Shown here piece by piece: positions 1 to 7,629 of a stretch of 20,531 bases of DNA (positions within the stretch are counted from its first letter, which is position 1; every line of letters begins with the position of its first letter). Made by a program: the position numbers and the translations under genes. Under the pieces are notes generated by a model. It had not been told where the DNA came from. It saw nothing but the letters and a program-made list of their open reading frames with translations, and searched no databases. Origin of the DNA: an uncultured Haloferula sp. (GTDB taxonomy: Bacteria; Verrucomicrobiota; Verrucomicrobiae; Verrucomicrobiales; Akkermansiaceae); NCBI GenBank assembly GCA_946885645.1, contig CAMPGU010000038.1, positions 1 through 20,531 of the forward strand, written 5' to 3'.

Positions 1-2
1 AG

Positions 3-560
3 CTAAGTCTCCGGCTGCAGCATGTTCTCCACACTCCCGCGGGCCCGGCGATTGAAACGACTTGGACGGTGGGCGAGGAGGAACGGATCGAAGCCGTTTT
101 CTTCAAGGAGGGGGAAGATTGGAAAATCGATTGGGATGCGTTCGCACGCTACAATTCCGAACCTTGGCCCTTGTTTCTGAGCGCCCAAGGCCCGGGGGAG
201 GGGGTGTTCCGGGTGCTCGCCCGCGAACGTATCGGAGCGAATGGCAAAGACGACGAATTCATCAGCCTCGTGCTGGGAGTTCCGCGACCGGGCCACCCGG
301 ACGAAGCCACTTCACCTTCCCCCGAAATCAAGGTGAAGAGGGCCTCGGCGATCGGCCAGCGAATCCAGGAGGCATTCGATGCCAAGGCGGGGGGAACGGG
401 TGCCTTCGGAAGCAGGGCCGTGACCGAGGACCCCGACGGGATGATCCGCCTCCGCGTGCGTGTCAGCCGCGGTGACGATGAGGAGCGGCACTTCCGGATC
501 GAGGAGTTGCTGGCGGTCCATTGGCTGGAGCTCGACGAGCCACCGATCAGAAGCGAGTGA
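3..560 (+). CDS. Hypothetical protein, C-terminal part (5' end outside window)
   Basis: I do not recognise this family. The reading frame is open from the window edge to the TGA at 558-560, so the gene starts upstream; a GTG at 69 could serve as a start but nothing upstream of it stops the frame. About 185 residues are visible. They are soluble and rich in acidic and charged residues, with no membrane segment and no cofactor motif. The stretch around 'KEGEDWKIDWDAFARY' looks like the 'predicted effect of input on the protein's own body' type of small alpha/beta domain seen in secreted or lipoprotein hypotheticals, but that is only an impression. The gene converges on aroE with 11 bp between stop codons. 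It is called as coding because the frame stays open to the edge and no other frame is plausible here. Confidence 0.6.
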   Translation, partial: LSLRLQHVLHTPAGPAIETTWTVGEEERIEAVFFKEGEDWKIDWDAFARYNSEPWPLFLSAQGPGEGVFRVLARERIGANGKDDEFISLVLGVPRPGHPDEATSPSPEIKVKRASAIGQRIQEAFDAKAGGTGAFGSRAVTEDPDGMIRLRVRVSRGDDEERHFRIEELLAVHWLELDEPPIRSE

Positions 561-571
561 GGTGCCGCTTC

Positions 572-1474
572 CTAGCGCGTGGCCAAGCCTTCGCGCATTG
601 CCCGGGCGGGAACCGTTCCCGGGAACCAGATTTGGAAGGCTTTCACTCCTTGGTGAAGTAGCATCGATTCGCCCGTGCCTACCCGGGCACCGGCTGCGGC
701 TGCGGCGCGCTGAAAAGCCGTGTCCGGGCGGTAAACGGTATCGTACACCGCGTGGCCGGAGTGAAAGACGGTAGCGAGGACAGGGGAAGGGTCCCCCGGT
801 TTCAGCCCCAGCGACGAGGTGTTCACAATCAGGTCCGCGCCGGCTGCCAGTTTCGCGACCGCAGCGTCGTCCAAGGTGGCCGTGACAATATCGATCTCCC
901 CGTGCAACCGGTGCAGGCGGCTCGCCAATTCCTCGATCTTGTCCAGACTGCGGTTCAGGAGGACGAGCCGCGCGGCTTTCCGGCGGGCGCAGTGGACGGC
1001 GATGGCCCCACCCGCTCCGCCGCCTGCGCCTGCGATGAGCACGGTCGCTCCCTCCAGCGATACTCCCAGGGTTTCACGGACCGCTTCCTCGAAGCCATAG
1101 CCGTCGGTGTTGAAGCCCTGGATGCCCTCCGGGGCGAACTTCACCGTATTGACCGCTCCCATTTCGGCCGCGCCGGAATCCACCTGATCGCAGGCGGCCA
1201 AGGCCTCGAACTTGTGGGGCACCGTGACATTGCAGCCGATGAATTCCAGCTCGCGCATGCGGGCAAAGGCTTCCCGCACCCGGTCGGGCTCCACCTCCAG
1301 CTTGATGTATCGGGCCGCGATGCCCGCTTCATCGAGCGCGGGCTGGTGCATGCGGGGCGAAAGCGAGTGCGCCACCGGATAGCCGATCACCGCGAGGCGT
1401 GCCGGTTTGTCGTGACCGGCATCCAGCGAGGCCCGGGTGCCGAGGTCGTCCAGCGTGTAGAGGTCCTGAGACAT
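572..1474 (-). CDS. aroE: Shikimate dehydrogenase (AroE)
   Basis: NADPH-dependent reduction of 3-dehydroshikimate to shikimate, step four of chorismate synthesis, cytosolic. The 300-residue protein carries the family's signature blocks: SLSPRMHQ at 37-44 (shikimate pocket), NVTVPHK at 82-88 with the catalytic Lys88, GAVNT at 106-110, NTDGYGF at 122-128 with the catalytic Asp124, and a glycine-rich AGAGGGAGGAIA dinucleotide loop at 148-159 followed by NRS. The C-terminal GESMLLHQG is also typical. The first ~22 residues, before RLAVIGYPVAHS, are longer than in most AroE proteins. The ATG start is supported by a GAGGAG ribosome-binding site about 10 bases upstream, which overlaps the gltX stop, so the two genes are probably co-transcribed with gltX first. 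AroK lies 8.5 kb away in the same window, not in this operon. Confidence 0.95.
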   Translation of the reverse strand: MSQDLYTLDDLGTRASLDAGHDKPARLAVIGYPVAHSLSPRMHQPALDEAGIAARYIKLEVEPDRVREAFARMRELEFIGCNVTVPHKFEALAACDQVDSGAAEMGAVNTVKFAPEGIQGFNTDGYGFEEAVRETLGVSLEGATVLIAGAGGGAGGAIAVHCARRKAARLVLLNRSLDKIEELASRLHRLHGEIDIVTATLDDAAVAKLAAGADLIVNTSSLGLKPGDPSPVLATVFHSGHAVYDTVYRPDTAFQRAAAAAGARVGTGESMLLHQGVKAFQIWFPGTVPARAMREGLATR

Positions 1475-1489
1475 GTGATGTGGCTCTCC

Positions 1490-2803
1490 TCAGGAAAGGC
1501 TCGCGACGAATTGCCCGAGTCTTGCGACGCTGCGCTCCCGGCCCAAAAGCCCCAGGATGTCTCCCAGGTCCGGGCCCCCGGATCTTCCGCTGAGGGCCAC
1601 CCGCACCGGGAACATGAGCTGCCCGGCTTTCGCTCCCGCCGCCTTCGCCGTCTCGCCGATCTGATGCTTCGCCGCCTCGGCAGACCACGCGGGCATGCCT
1701 GCGAAATCCGTGGCCAGCGCGGCCAGAAGATCCCGGGCGGCCGCGTTTCCGCGCACCTTTTCGAGCGCCTCGGGGTCGATGCCGAATTCGTCCGAAAGCA
1801 AGAACCCAATGGCTTCCGGCACTTCGGATAGCAGCCGGACTTTCTCGCGCACCACCGCCGCGATTGCCGGATAGTTTTCCGGGAGCGGGAATCCCGCGCC
1901 CTCCACGAAAGGTTTCGCCGCTGCGGCAAAGGCCGCCGGCTCCAGCTTCAGCAGATGCTGTTGGTTCACCCACGCGCATTTCTCCGCGTCGAAGCGGGCA
2001 GGAGCGCGGTTGACCGCCTCCAGCGAGAACCGGGCGGTCAATTCTTCGATCATGAAGATCTCGTCGTCCGACTTCGACGACCAGCCGAGAAGTGCGAGGA
2101 AATTCACCACTGCCGACGGCAGGAAGCCCTGCCGCGGGTAGTCGCCCACCGCCGCGCCGAGATCCCGCTTCGACATTTTCGAGCCGTTCGGGTTCAGGAT
2201 CAGCGGGATGTGCGCGTACTGCGGCGGCTCGGTGCCTAGCGCCTCGAAAAGCTGCAGGTGCTTCGGCGTGTTCATCAGGTGGTCCTCGCCGCGTATCACG
2301 TGGGTGATCTTCATCTCCAGGTCGTCCACCACGTTCACGAAGTGGAAGACATAGGAGCCGTCCGAGCGCCGGATGACCATGTCCGGCGTGTTCGACTCGT
2401 CGCGGTAGTCGATCGTCACCTCGCCGCAGACGAGGTCGTTCATGGCCACAGGTTTACGCTCGAAGCGGAAGCGCCAGGCACCGTCGTCTTCATAGACCCG
2501 GCCCTTCTCGCGGAGCACCTCGAACCAACGGTCGTAGTTTTCCCGCCGCTCGCTCTGGTTGTAGGGTCCGTACTCGCCGCCCTTGCCTTCGCCTTCGTCC
2601 CACTCGAGGCCCAGCCAGCTCATGCCGGAAAAAATGGCATCGCGCGCCTCCTGCGTGTTGCGCGCTTCATCGGTGTCCTCCACGCGCAGGACGAATGTGC
2701 CGCCGTGCTTGCGGGCGAAGAGGTAGTTGAAAAGGGCGGTGCGTGCCCCGCCGACGTGGAGATAGCCGGTGGGAGAAGGTGCGAATCGCGTGCGGACGGA
2801 CAT
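1490..2803 (-). CDS. gltX: Glutamyl-tRNA synthetase, short form
   Basis: Class I aminoacyl-tRNA synthetase that charges tRNA-Glu. Seen: RFAPSPTGYLHVGGARTA at 6-22 (HIGH-type signature), VEDTDEAR at 41-48, YGPYNQSER at 78-86, HVIRGEDHL at 168-176 and KMSKRDLG at 209-216. The C-terminal PVRVALSGR...DILGLLG block of the anticodon-binding domain is also present. The ATG at 2803 puts the signature at the usual distance from the N-terminus; a longer frame upstream (to 2881) encodes an Arg/Pro-rich stretch unlike the family. At 437 residues it is shorter than the usual 465-500. The loss sits between Tyr104 and Trp110, where many GluRS carry a Cys-rich zinc-binding insert; no cysteines are present there. 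Whether it also charges tRNA-Gln cannot be told from the sequence. No strong ribosome-binding site is visible. Confidence 0.95.
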   Translation of the reverse strand: MSVRTRFAPSPTGYLHVGGARTALFNYLFARKHGGTFVLRVEDTDEARNTQEARDAIFSGMSWLGLEWDEGEGKGGEYGPYNQSERRENYDRWFEVLREKGRVYEDDGAWRFRFERKPVAMNDLVCGEVTIDYRDESNTPDMVIRRSDGSYVFHFVNVVDDLEMKITHVIRGEDHLMNTPKHLQLFEALGTEPPQYAHIPLILNPNGSKMSKRDLGAAVGDYPRQGFLPSAVVNFLALLGWSSKSDDEIFMIEELTARFSLEAVNRAPARFDAEKCAWVNQQHLLKLEPAAFAAAAKPFVEGAGFPLPENYPAIAAVVREKVRLLSEVPEAIGFLLSDEFGIDPEALEKVRGNAAARDLLAALATDFAGMPAWSAEAAKHQIGETAKAAGAKAGQLMFPVRVALSGRSGGPDLGDILGLLGRERSVARLGQFVASLS

Positions 2804-2905
2804 GAGAGGCGCAGTGTAGGGGCGGCGGCCCGCTCGCCAAGGGCGGAGAGGAGCAAATCCCGGCACCTCTTGACCCCGCAAAACGGTCGGTCAGGATGAT
2901 GGGGC

Positions 2906-3601
2906 ATGAAAAGATGTGCCATCACCGGCCGGGAGGTGCCCGAGGAAGACGCCGTTCCCGTTTCCGCCATCCGGCCCCTGCTGCTGGGCTTCATCCGTCA
3001 TCGCCATCCGGAGCTTCCGGCGGACGCGTGGATTTCCGGTCCTGCCCTGGAGGGACTGCGCTCTGCCTACATCGAGGCGGCCTTGGAAAGCGAGATGGGC
3101 GAAATCACGGAGCTGGAACGCGAGGTCATCGATAGCCTCCGCGGTCGGGAGCTCCTCACGGAACGGCCCCCCTCCGAAGAGGAGGAGGGGCGGGCGGCGA
3201 CCTTCGGCGAGAGGCTATCGGACCGCATCGCGGAGTTCGGCGGAAGCTGGCGCTTCATCCTCATATTCATGGGCTTTCTGGTGATCTGGATCGCCTTGAA
3301 CGCCCTCCAGCTCTTCGGCGGCAAGGCGATCGATCCATTCCCCTTTATCCTCCTGAACCTGCTGCTTTCGTGCGTGGCCGCGCTCCAAGCACCCATCATC
3401 ATGATGAGTCAGAACCGGCAGGAAGAGCATGACCGGAAGCGGGCGATGCAGGATTATCAGATCAACCTCAAGGCGGAGCTGGAGATCCGCCACCTTCACG
3501 AAAAGGTGGACCATCTGCTGCTCACGCACTCGGCGCGCCTCATGGAGATCCAGCAATACCAGACCGAGCTCCTCCAGCGCATGGCGACGCAGCCGGGATG
3601 A
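2906..3601 (+). CDS. DUF1003 family membrane protein
   Basis: The C-terminal half is a clear DUF1003 domain of unknown function: FGGSWRFILIF at 111-121, a first membrane segment at about 115-136, a second at about 145-167 ending in QAPIIMMSQNRQ (161-172), then a cytosolic DYQINLKAELEIRHLHEK helix (183-200) that looks coiled-coil-like. About 100 soluble residues precede the membrane part. They begin CAITGRE and end with an acidic ELEREVIDSLRGRELL region, as in many family members. Family members often have a CxxC at the N-terminus; here only one Cys remains. The ATG at 2906 is 102 bp from the divergent gltX start. A TTGACC at 2870-2875 could be a -35 element, but no convincing -10 follows. The HAD gene follows 71 bp downstream on the same strand. 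Confidence 0.85.
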   Translation: MKRCAITGREVPEEDAVPVSAIRPLLLGFIRHRHPELPADAWISGPALEGLRSAYIEAALESEMGEITELEREVIDSLRGRELLTERPPSEEEEGRAATFGERLSDRIAEFGGSWRFILIFMGFLVIWIALNALQLFGGKAIDPFPFILLNLLLSCVAALQAPIIMMSQNRQEEHDRKRAMQDYQINLKAELEIRHLHEKVDHLLLTHSARLMEIQQYQTELLQRMATQPG

Positions 3602-3672
3602 GCGGCGTCGCCGGAAGGGCGCCATACGCAGCTCCCTCTTGCCAGGCTTTCAGGCCGCCCCGATGATCGGGC

Positions 3673-4335
3673 ATGCCCCTTGCAGCGGTGATCTTCGATT
3701 TCGACGGCGTGGTGATCGATTCCCACGATGCGCACGGCCGTTCCTGGTTCGCCCTCGCAGGGGAACTCGGCCACGAGCTCACGCACGAGACCTTCGTTTC
3801 CACCTTCGGCCAGCGGAACGAGAGCATCCTGCCCTTTCTCGGCTGGGCGGAGGAGGGGGACCGCGAGCGGATCCAACAGCTCGGCGATCGCAAGGAGGGC
3901 CTCTACCGGGAAATCCTGCGGGGGGAGGGGATCGAACCTTTGGCGGGAGTCGTGGCGCTTTTGAAGGAGCTGAAAGCCGACGGTATCCCCTGCGCGATCG
4001 GCACCTCGACGCCGCGGGCGAATGTGGAGTGCGTGCTGGAGATCACGGGACTGGCGGAGTATTTCACGGACATCGCCGCCTCCGAGGACGTTTCCCGCGG
4101 GAAGCCGGATCCGGAGGTTTTCCTGAAGGCCGCTGCGAAGCTGGGCGCGGAGCCTGCCTCCTGCGTGGTGATCGAGGACGCGCAGGTCGGCATCCGCGCC
4201 GCCCGGGCGGCGGGCATGAGAGCGGTGGCCGTCACCACCACCCATCCGGCGGAAGCGCTCGCGCCGGAGTCGCCGGATCGGATCGCGGCCTCTCTCGAAG
4301 AGGTGTCCGTTCCTTTCCTACGCGGGCTCTGGTAG
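3673..4335 (+). CDS. HAD-superfamily hydrolase, beta-phosphoglucomutase-like
   Basis: Cytosolic phosphatase or phosphomutase of HAD subfamily IA. Motif I is VIFDFDGVVIDS (6-17), with Asp9 as nucleophile and Asp11 as acid/base. An alpha-helical cap follows (about 18-90). Motif II is GTST at 110-113, motif III is GKPDPEVF with Lys144, and motif IV is VIEDAQVGI with Glu168/Asp169. The 220-residue length is normal. The cap region SHDAHGRSWFALAGE resembles beta-phosphoglucomutase and the YcjU/PgmB group, but substrate cannot be assigned from sequence and no sugar-phosphorylase gene is nearby. The ATG at 3673 lies inside two overlapping palindromes (3659-3671 and 3669-3678), and no ribosome-binding site is obvious. 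The last six codons overlap the end of bioA on the other strand. Confidence 0.9.
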   Translation: MPLAAVIFDFDGVVIDSHDAHGRSWFALAGELGHELTHETFVSTFGQRNESILPFLGWAEEGDRERIQQLGDRKEGLYREILRGEGIEPLAGVVALLKELKADGIPCAIGTSTPRANVECVLEITGLAEYFTDIAASEDVSRGKPDPEVFLKAAAKLGAEPASCVVIEDAQVGIRAARAAGMRAVAVTTTHPAEALAPESPDRIAASLEEVSVPFLRGLW

Positions 4336-5619
4336 CCCTACCGTGCGGATCGCCTCGGACACGGCTTTGACCGCAAACTCGAGCTCGGCCTCCGTGATGC
4401 ACAGCGGCGGCATCAGCACGAGGGTATCCCGGATCGGCCGGGTGAGCAGGCCGTGCTGCCTCGCTTCAAAGCAGACCTTGCTCCCGATGTGGCGGTCCGC
4501 GGGGAAACGGGTGCCGTCCGCCCGCCGCAGCTCGATCCCGGCAATGAAGCCGCATTGGCGGACCTCGTGGACCAGCGGCGACTTCGACTTCAGTTCCGCG
4601 AGCAGCTCCGCCATCCGCGCAATCTTCGGCTGAAGGCTCTCCAGCGTGTTCTCTTCTTCGAAGACGTCGAGGCTCGCCAGCGCGACGGCGCAGCCGAGCG
4701 GGTTCGCCGTATAACTATGCCCGTAGTAGAAGGCGCGATCGTCTTTGCCCAGGAAGGCCTCATACACCGCGGCGGTGGTCAGCGTGGCGGCCATCGGCAT
4801 GTAGCCGCCGGTGATTCCCTTCGCCGCGCAGAGGAAATCCGGGGTCACCCCCTCGTGCTCACAGGCGAACATCCTCCCCGTGCGGCCGAAGCCGGTCATC
4901 ACCTCGTCCAGCATCAGGTGCACGTCGTGGGCATCGCACCAGTGCCGCAGCTCGCGCAGCATCCCGGCGGGCCAGGGCCGCATCTCGTTGACCCCCTGGA
5001 TGAGCGGCTCGATCACCACCGCGGCCGTGCCTTTGATCGCTTCCCGGGGAAGCTCGCGCAGCGCCTCCATTCCGCTGACGAAGGTTACCGGGGTGCCGTG
5101 TTTCCGGAAGCGGTCGTGAAAGCGGGAGACCCCGCCGAGCGAGGCGGCTCCCATGGTGTCGCCGTGGTAGGCCTGGTCAAACGCGATAAAGCCGGTGCGC
5201 TCCGGCTCGCCGGTAAGCTGGCGGTACTGGATCGCCATTTTCATCGCGCACTCGATGGCGGTCGAGCCGTCGTCGGAGAAGAACACCCGCTCGAGCGTGC
5301 CGGCGGGAAAGAGGCCGCAGAGGCGCGCCGCGAGTTCGCTGGCCCGCGGGTTGGCGAAGCCGAGGTAGGAAGTGTGGGCCACCTCGCCGAGCTGCTTTTC
5401 CAGCGCGGCGTTCAGCGCGGGGTGGTTGTGGCCGTGGATATTCGTCCAGATGGAGGAATTGCCATCGAGGTATTTCCTCCCCTCGGAATCCCACAGCCAT
5501 ACTCCCTGGCTCCGTACTAGGACCAGCGGCTCGCCCGCCGTCCACGCCGCCTGGGGCGTGAAAGGGTGCCAGCAGTGGGGCCTGTCGGCCTCGATCCAGC
5601 GTCGCGTGTCGTCGCGCAT
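4318..5619 (-). CDS. bioA: Adenosylmethionine-8-amino-7-oxononanoate aminotransferase
   Basis: PLP enzyme of biotin synthesis that converts KAPA to DAPA using S-adenosylmethionine as amino donor. Landmarks in the 433-residue protein: HCWHPFTPQ at 15-23, HGHNHP at 62-67, SDDGSTAIE at 115-123, AYHGDTMGAAS at 150-160, DEVMTGFGRTG at 238-248 with the PLP-binding Asp238, AAKGITGGYMP at 265-275 with the Schiff-base Lys267, and HSYTANPLGCA at 301-311. HPFTP and the TANPLGCA block favour BioA over other class III aminotransferases. The ATG at 5619 has a GAGG nine bases upstream; the ATG at 5628 would be too close to it, and the frame upstream is low-complexity. No bioF, bioD or bioB is in the window, so bioA stands alone. 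No BirA-type operator was found upstream. Confidence 0.93.
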   Translation of the reverse strand: MRDDTRRWIEADRPHCWHPFTPQAAWTAGEPLVLVRSQGVWLWDSEGRKYLDGNSSIWTNIHGHNHPALNAALEKQLGEVAHTSYLGFANPRASELAARLCGLFPAGTLERVFFSDDGSTAIECAMKMAIQYRQLTGEPERTGFIAFDQAYHGDTMGAASLGGVSRFHDRFRKHGTPVTFVSGMEALRELPREAIKGTAAVVIEPLIQGVNEMRPWPAGMLRELRHWCDAHDVHLMLDEVMTGFGRTGRMFACEHEGVTPDFLCAAKGITGGYMPMAATLTTAAVYEAFLGKDDRAFYYGHSYTANPLGCAVALASLDVFEEENTLESLQPKIARMAELLAELKSKSPLVHEVRQCGFIAGIELRRADGTRFPADRHIGSKVCFEARQHGLLTRPIRDTLVLMPPLCITEAELEFAVKAVSEAIRTVGLPEPA

Positions 5620-5792
5620 CGGCGCCATCCTCGGCGGTGGGGACCGGACTGGAAACGGCGAAAATCGGGAAAGCATCATCCCGTCGGTGGGTAGGCCCCC
5701 TACGCGATCAGGGAATGTCCAGCCGGGGATTTCCGTGGCAACCTTCGCTCGTTCCCACAAGGAACCCTTAGTCGAAAAGGATCTCCCTCTCC

Positions 5793-5847
5793 GCGGGCGA
5801 TCGGCGGTTCTGGGGAAGGCGACCCCCGGTTTTGTCCGATCGCCCGC
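5793..5847. terminator. Long hairpin after the ABC permease; possible bidirectional terminator
   Basis: A perfect 12-bp inverted repeat: GCGGGCGATCGG at 5793-5804 and CCGATCGCCCGC at 5836-5847. The 31-nt loop can form an inner GGGG/CCCC stem. On the + strand it is followed by TTCCTTTTT, which is terminator-like; on the - strand, where the permease gene has just ended at 5858, no T-run follows directly. It may stop transcripts in both directions. Confidence 0.55.
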
Positions 5848-5857
5848 TTCCTTTTTC

Positions 5858-6706
5858 TCAGGTCTTGAAATCCCGGAGACGGAACGCGGTGTAGCCGACG
5901 AGAAAAAGCGTCGCGTTCAAGCCCAGCAGGAAGGCGTAGGACATCGCGATCTTCGGCCAGGAGATCGTGTTCTCCAGGAGATAGACCCAGCACGACATCC
6001 GCCAGGTCACGAAATACTCCTCGTAGGGCCGGAAGAAGGGGAAGCGCAGCAGCACGAAATCCACGAACAGGACGCTGAGCGCCATGATCGTGGCCGCCGC
6101 CGGTTTCATCCGGAAGCAGGAGAACATGAAGGCGATCGAGGAGAGGGTCACCATGCTGGCCCCGATGGCCAGCGCCGCCATGGTCAGGCGCGCGATGCCC
6201 TCGCCGCGGGTCGGGAAGACCGCGAAGACCTTCATCTCGTAATTCCAGACGAAAAGCCCGCCGTCCCAACCAAGCGCCGCCACGGACATCGCGTAGCCGG
6301 TAATCCCGACGAAAATGACGAAGGTGACGGTGTAAATCGCGATTGCGGCGTATTTCAGCAGCAGGATCCGCAGGCGCGAGACAGGGCGGGCGAGCACCAG
6401 GCGCAGATTCCCGTCCTCCGCCTCCTTGGCCACGATATCGCCCGCAACGAGCGCGAAATAGATTGAGCCCAGCAGAAACATGCTGAAGCCCATGATCCAG
6501 TAGGTGATGGTGAGGGAGCTGTAGTAGTCGTCGAAGCCCAAGCCGTTGCGCTCCACCAGCTCCCGCATCGCGCGCTGGCTTCGCTCCAGCTTGAAGACGA
6601 ACAGGATCAGCAACTCCATCACCAGGAACACGCCGTAGCCGATGTAGGTGCGGCGGCGGCCGAAAAGTTTCCGGAGCTCGCCTTTCAGTTGGCGGAGGAA
6701 GGTCAT
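5858..6706 (-). CDS. ABC-2 type transporter permease
   Basis: Membrane subunit of an ABC exporter, partner of the ATPase encoded just upstream. About six membrane segments can be seen in the 282 residues: roughly 20-39, 69-89, 117-142, 174-197, 203-222 and 256-275. The cytosolic stretch EAEDGNLRLVLARPVSR at 95-111 matches the conserved region of the ABC-2/NatB-like permeases (E-x-x-x-G-T-x-x-x-L-x-x-P-x-S-R pattern) thought to contact the ATPase. The start overlaps the ATPase stop by four bases (ATGA), which implies translational coupling. It is the last gene of the tsaC-led run, followed by a large hairpin. Substrate is unknown; this class exports ions, drugs, lipids or polysaccharides. Confidence 0.85.
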   Translation of the reverse strand: MTFLRQLKGELRKLFGRRRTYIGYGVFLVMELLILFVFKLERSQRAMRELVERNGLGFDDYYSSLTITYWIMGFSMFLLGSIYFALVAGDIVAKEAEDGNLRLVLARPVSRLRILLLKYAAIAIYTVTFVIFVGITGYAMSVAALGWDGGLFVWNYEMKVFAVFPTRGEGIARLTMAALAIGASMVTLSSIAFMFSCFRMKPAAATIMALSVLFVDFVLLRFPFFRPYEEYFVTWRMSCWVYLLENTISWPKIAMSYAFLLGLNATLFLVGYTAFRLRDFKT

Positions 6707-7623
6707 GGCGCGTGCAAGAAGGGGAGGGGCTCGTCCTTCACGGGCCGGGCGGTGATTTCAAGATAGAGGTCCTCCAGCGAGCGCCGGACCGGTGCAAAGG
6801 CCGAGACCCGGATCCCGCTTCCGACGAGGGCCGCTATGATGATCGCGGGATCGGCGTCCGGCGGCAGGGCGATGCGTCCGGGGCCGAGGATTTGGGTGCC
6901 GTTCAGCTCCAGAAAATCCCGCGCCTCGTCCCACGGATCCAAGGTGACCTCATAGACCGGGGCTTCGTCCTGCAAGGTTTCCAAGGTTCCTTCGTGAACG
7001 AGCTTTCCCTCGCGCAGGATCGTCACGCGGTCGCACATCTGTTCCACCTCGGCGAGCAGGTGGGAGTTGAAAAGCACCGTCATCCCCCGCTCCTCGCGCA
7101 GGGTGAGGATGAAATCGCGGAACCACTTGATGCCCTCCGGGTCGAGGCCGTCGGTCGGTTCGTCCAGCAGGAGCACCTTGGGCTCGGGGAGCAGGGCCTG
7201 GGCGAGCGCGAGCCGCTGCCGCATGCCGTGGGAGTAGGTGCCCACCTTCTGCTTGATATGCTTCATCAGGCCCACCCGCGCCACGATTTCGCGGGTGGCG
7301 CGCTCGTTGAACTTTCCCGAGTAGGTCGAGAGGATCCGCAGGTTCTCCCAGCCGCTGAGGTAGTCATAGAAGGCGGGGCTCTCGAAAATCGCGCCCACCT
7401 GTCTCAGCGCTTCCGCGTGATCCCGCTGAACCGAGATCCCGCCGATCCGGGCCTCTCCCCGGTCCGGCTCCACCATGCCCAGGATGATGCCCAGCGTGGT
7501 GCTCTTTCCGGCACCGTTGTGGCCCAGCAAGCCGTGGATTTCACCGCGCTCCACCTCGAACGAAACGTTCTCAAGCGCCGGTTTTCCGCTGAATGACTTG
7601 CAGAGTCCGGTGACGGCGAGCAT
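6703..7623 (-). CDS. ABC transporter ATP-binding protein
   Basis: Nucleotide-binding subunit of the same exporter. Walker A GHNGAGKST at 34-42, signature SHGMRQR at 131-137 (SHGM in place of the classic LSGGQ, common in the CcmA/NatA group), Walker B VLLLDEP at 150-156, D-loop GLDP at 159-162 and switch His188 are all present, so it should be active. About 85 residues follow the ATPase core, a C-terminal extension typical of ABC-2 drug/antibiotic-type ATPases. The ATG at 7623 is 6 bp after the pseudopilin stop and has no clear ribosome-binding site, consistent with coupling to the gene before it. It pairs with the permease by a 4-bp overlap. Confidence 0.93.
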   Translation of the reverse strand: MLAVTGLCKSFSGKPALENVSFEVERGEIHGLLGHNGAGKSTTLGIILGMVEPDRGEARIGGISVQRDHAEALRQVGAIFESPAFYDYLSGWENLRILSTYSGKFNERATREIVARVGLMKHIKQKVGTYSHGMRQRLALAQALLPEPKVLLLDEPTDGLDPEGIKWFRDFILTLREERGMTVLFNSHLLAEVEQMCDRVTILREGKLVHEGTLETLQDEAPVYEVTLDPWDEARDFLELNGTQILGPGRIALPPDADPAIIIAALVGSGIRVSAFAPVRRSLEDLYLEITARPVKDEPLPFLHAP

Positions 7624-7629
7624 GGCGGT

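Noticed and set aside
752..1831. Long open frame on the + strand across aroE and gltX
   Set aside because: Arg/Gly/Ala-rich, antisense to two certain genes; an effect of high GC.
4453..5520. Open + strand frame opposite bioA
   Set aside because: It mirrors bioA codons and has no family motif; bioA is certain.
5620..5760. BirA-type operator upstream of bioA
   Set aside because: No TTGTAAAC/GTTTACAA-like or TTGTTAACC-like inverted pair is present.
5700..6269. Open - strand frame overlapping the permease end and the bioA gap
   Set aside because: Out of frame with the permease, Arg/Leu/Pro-rich, and would overlap a clear membrane protein.
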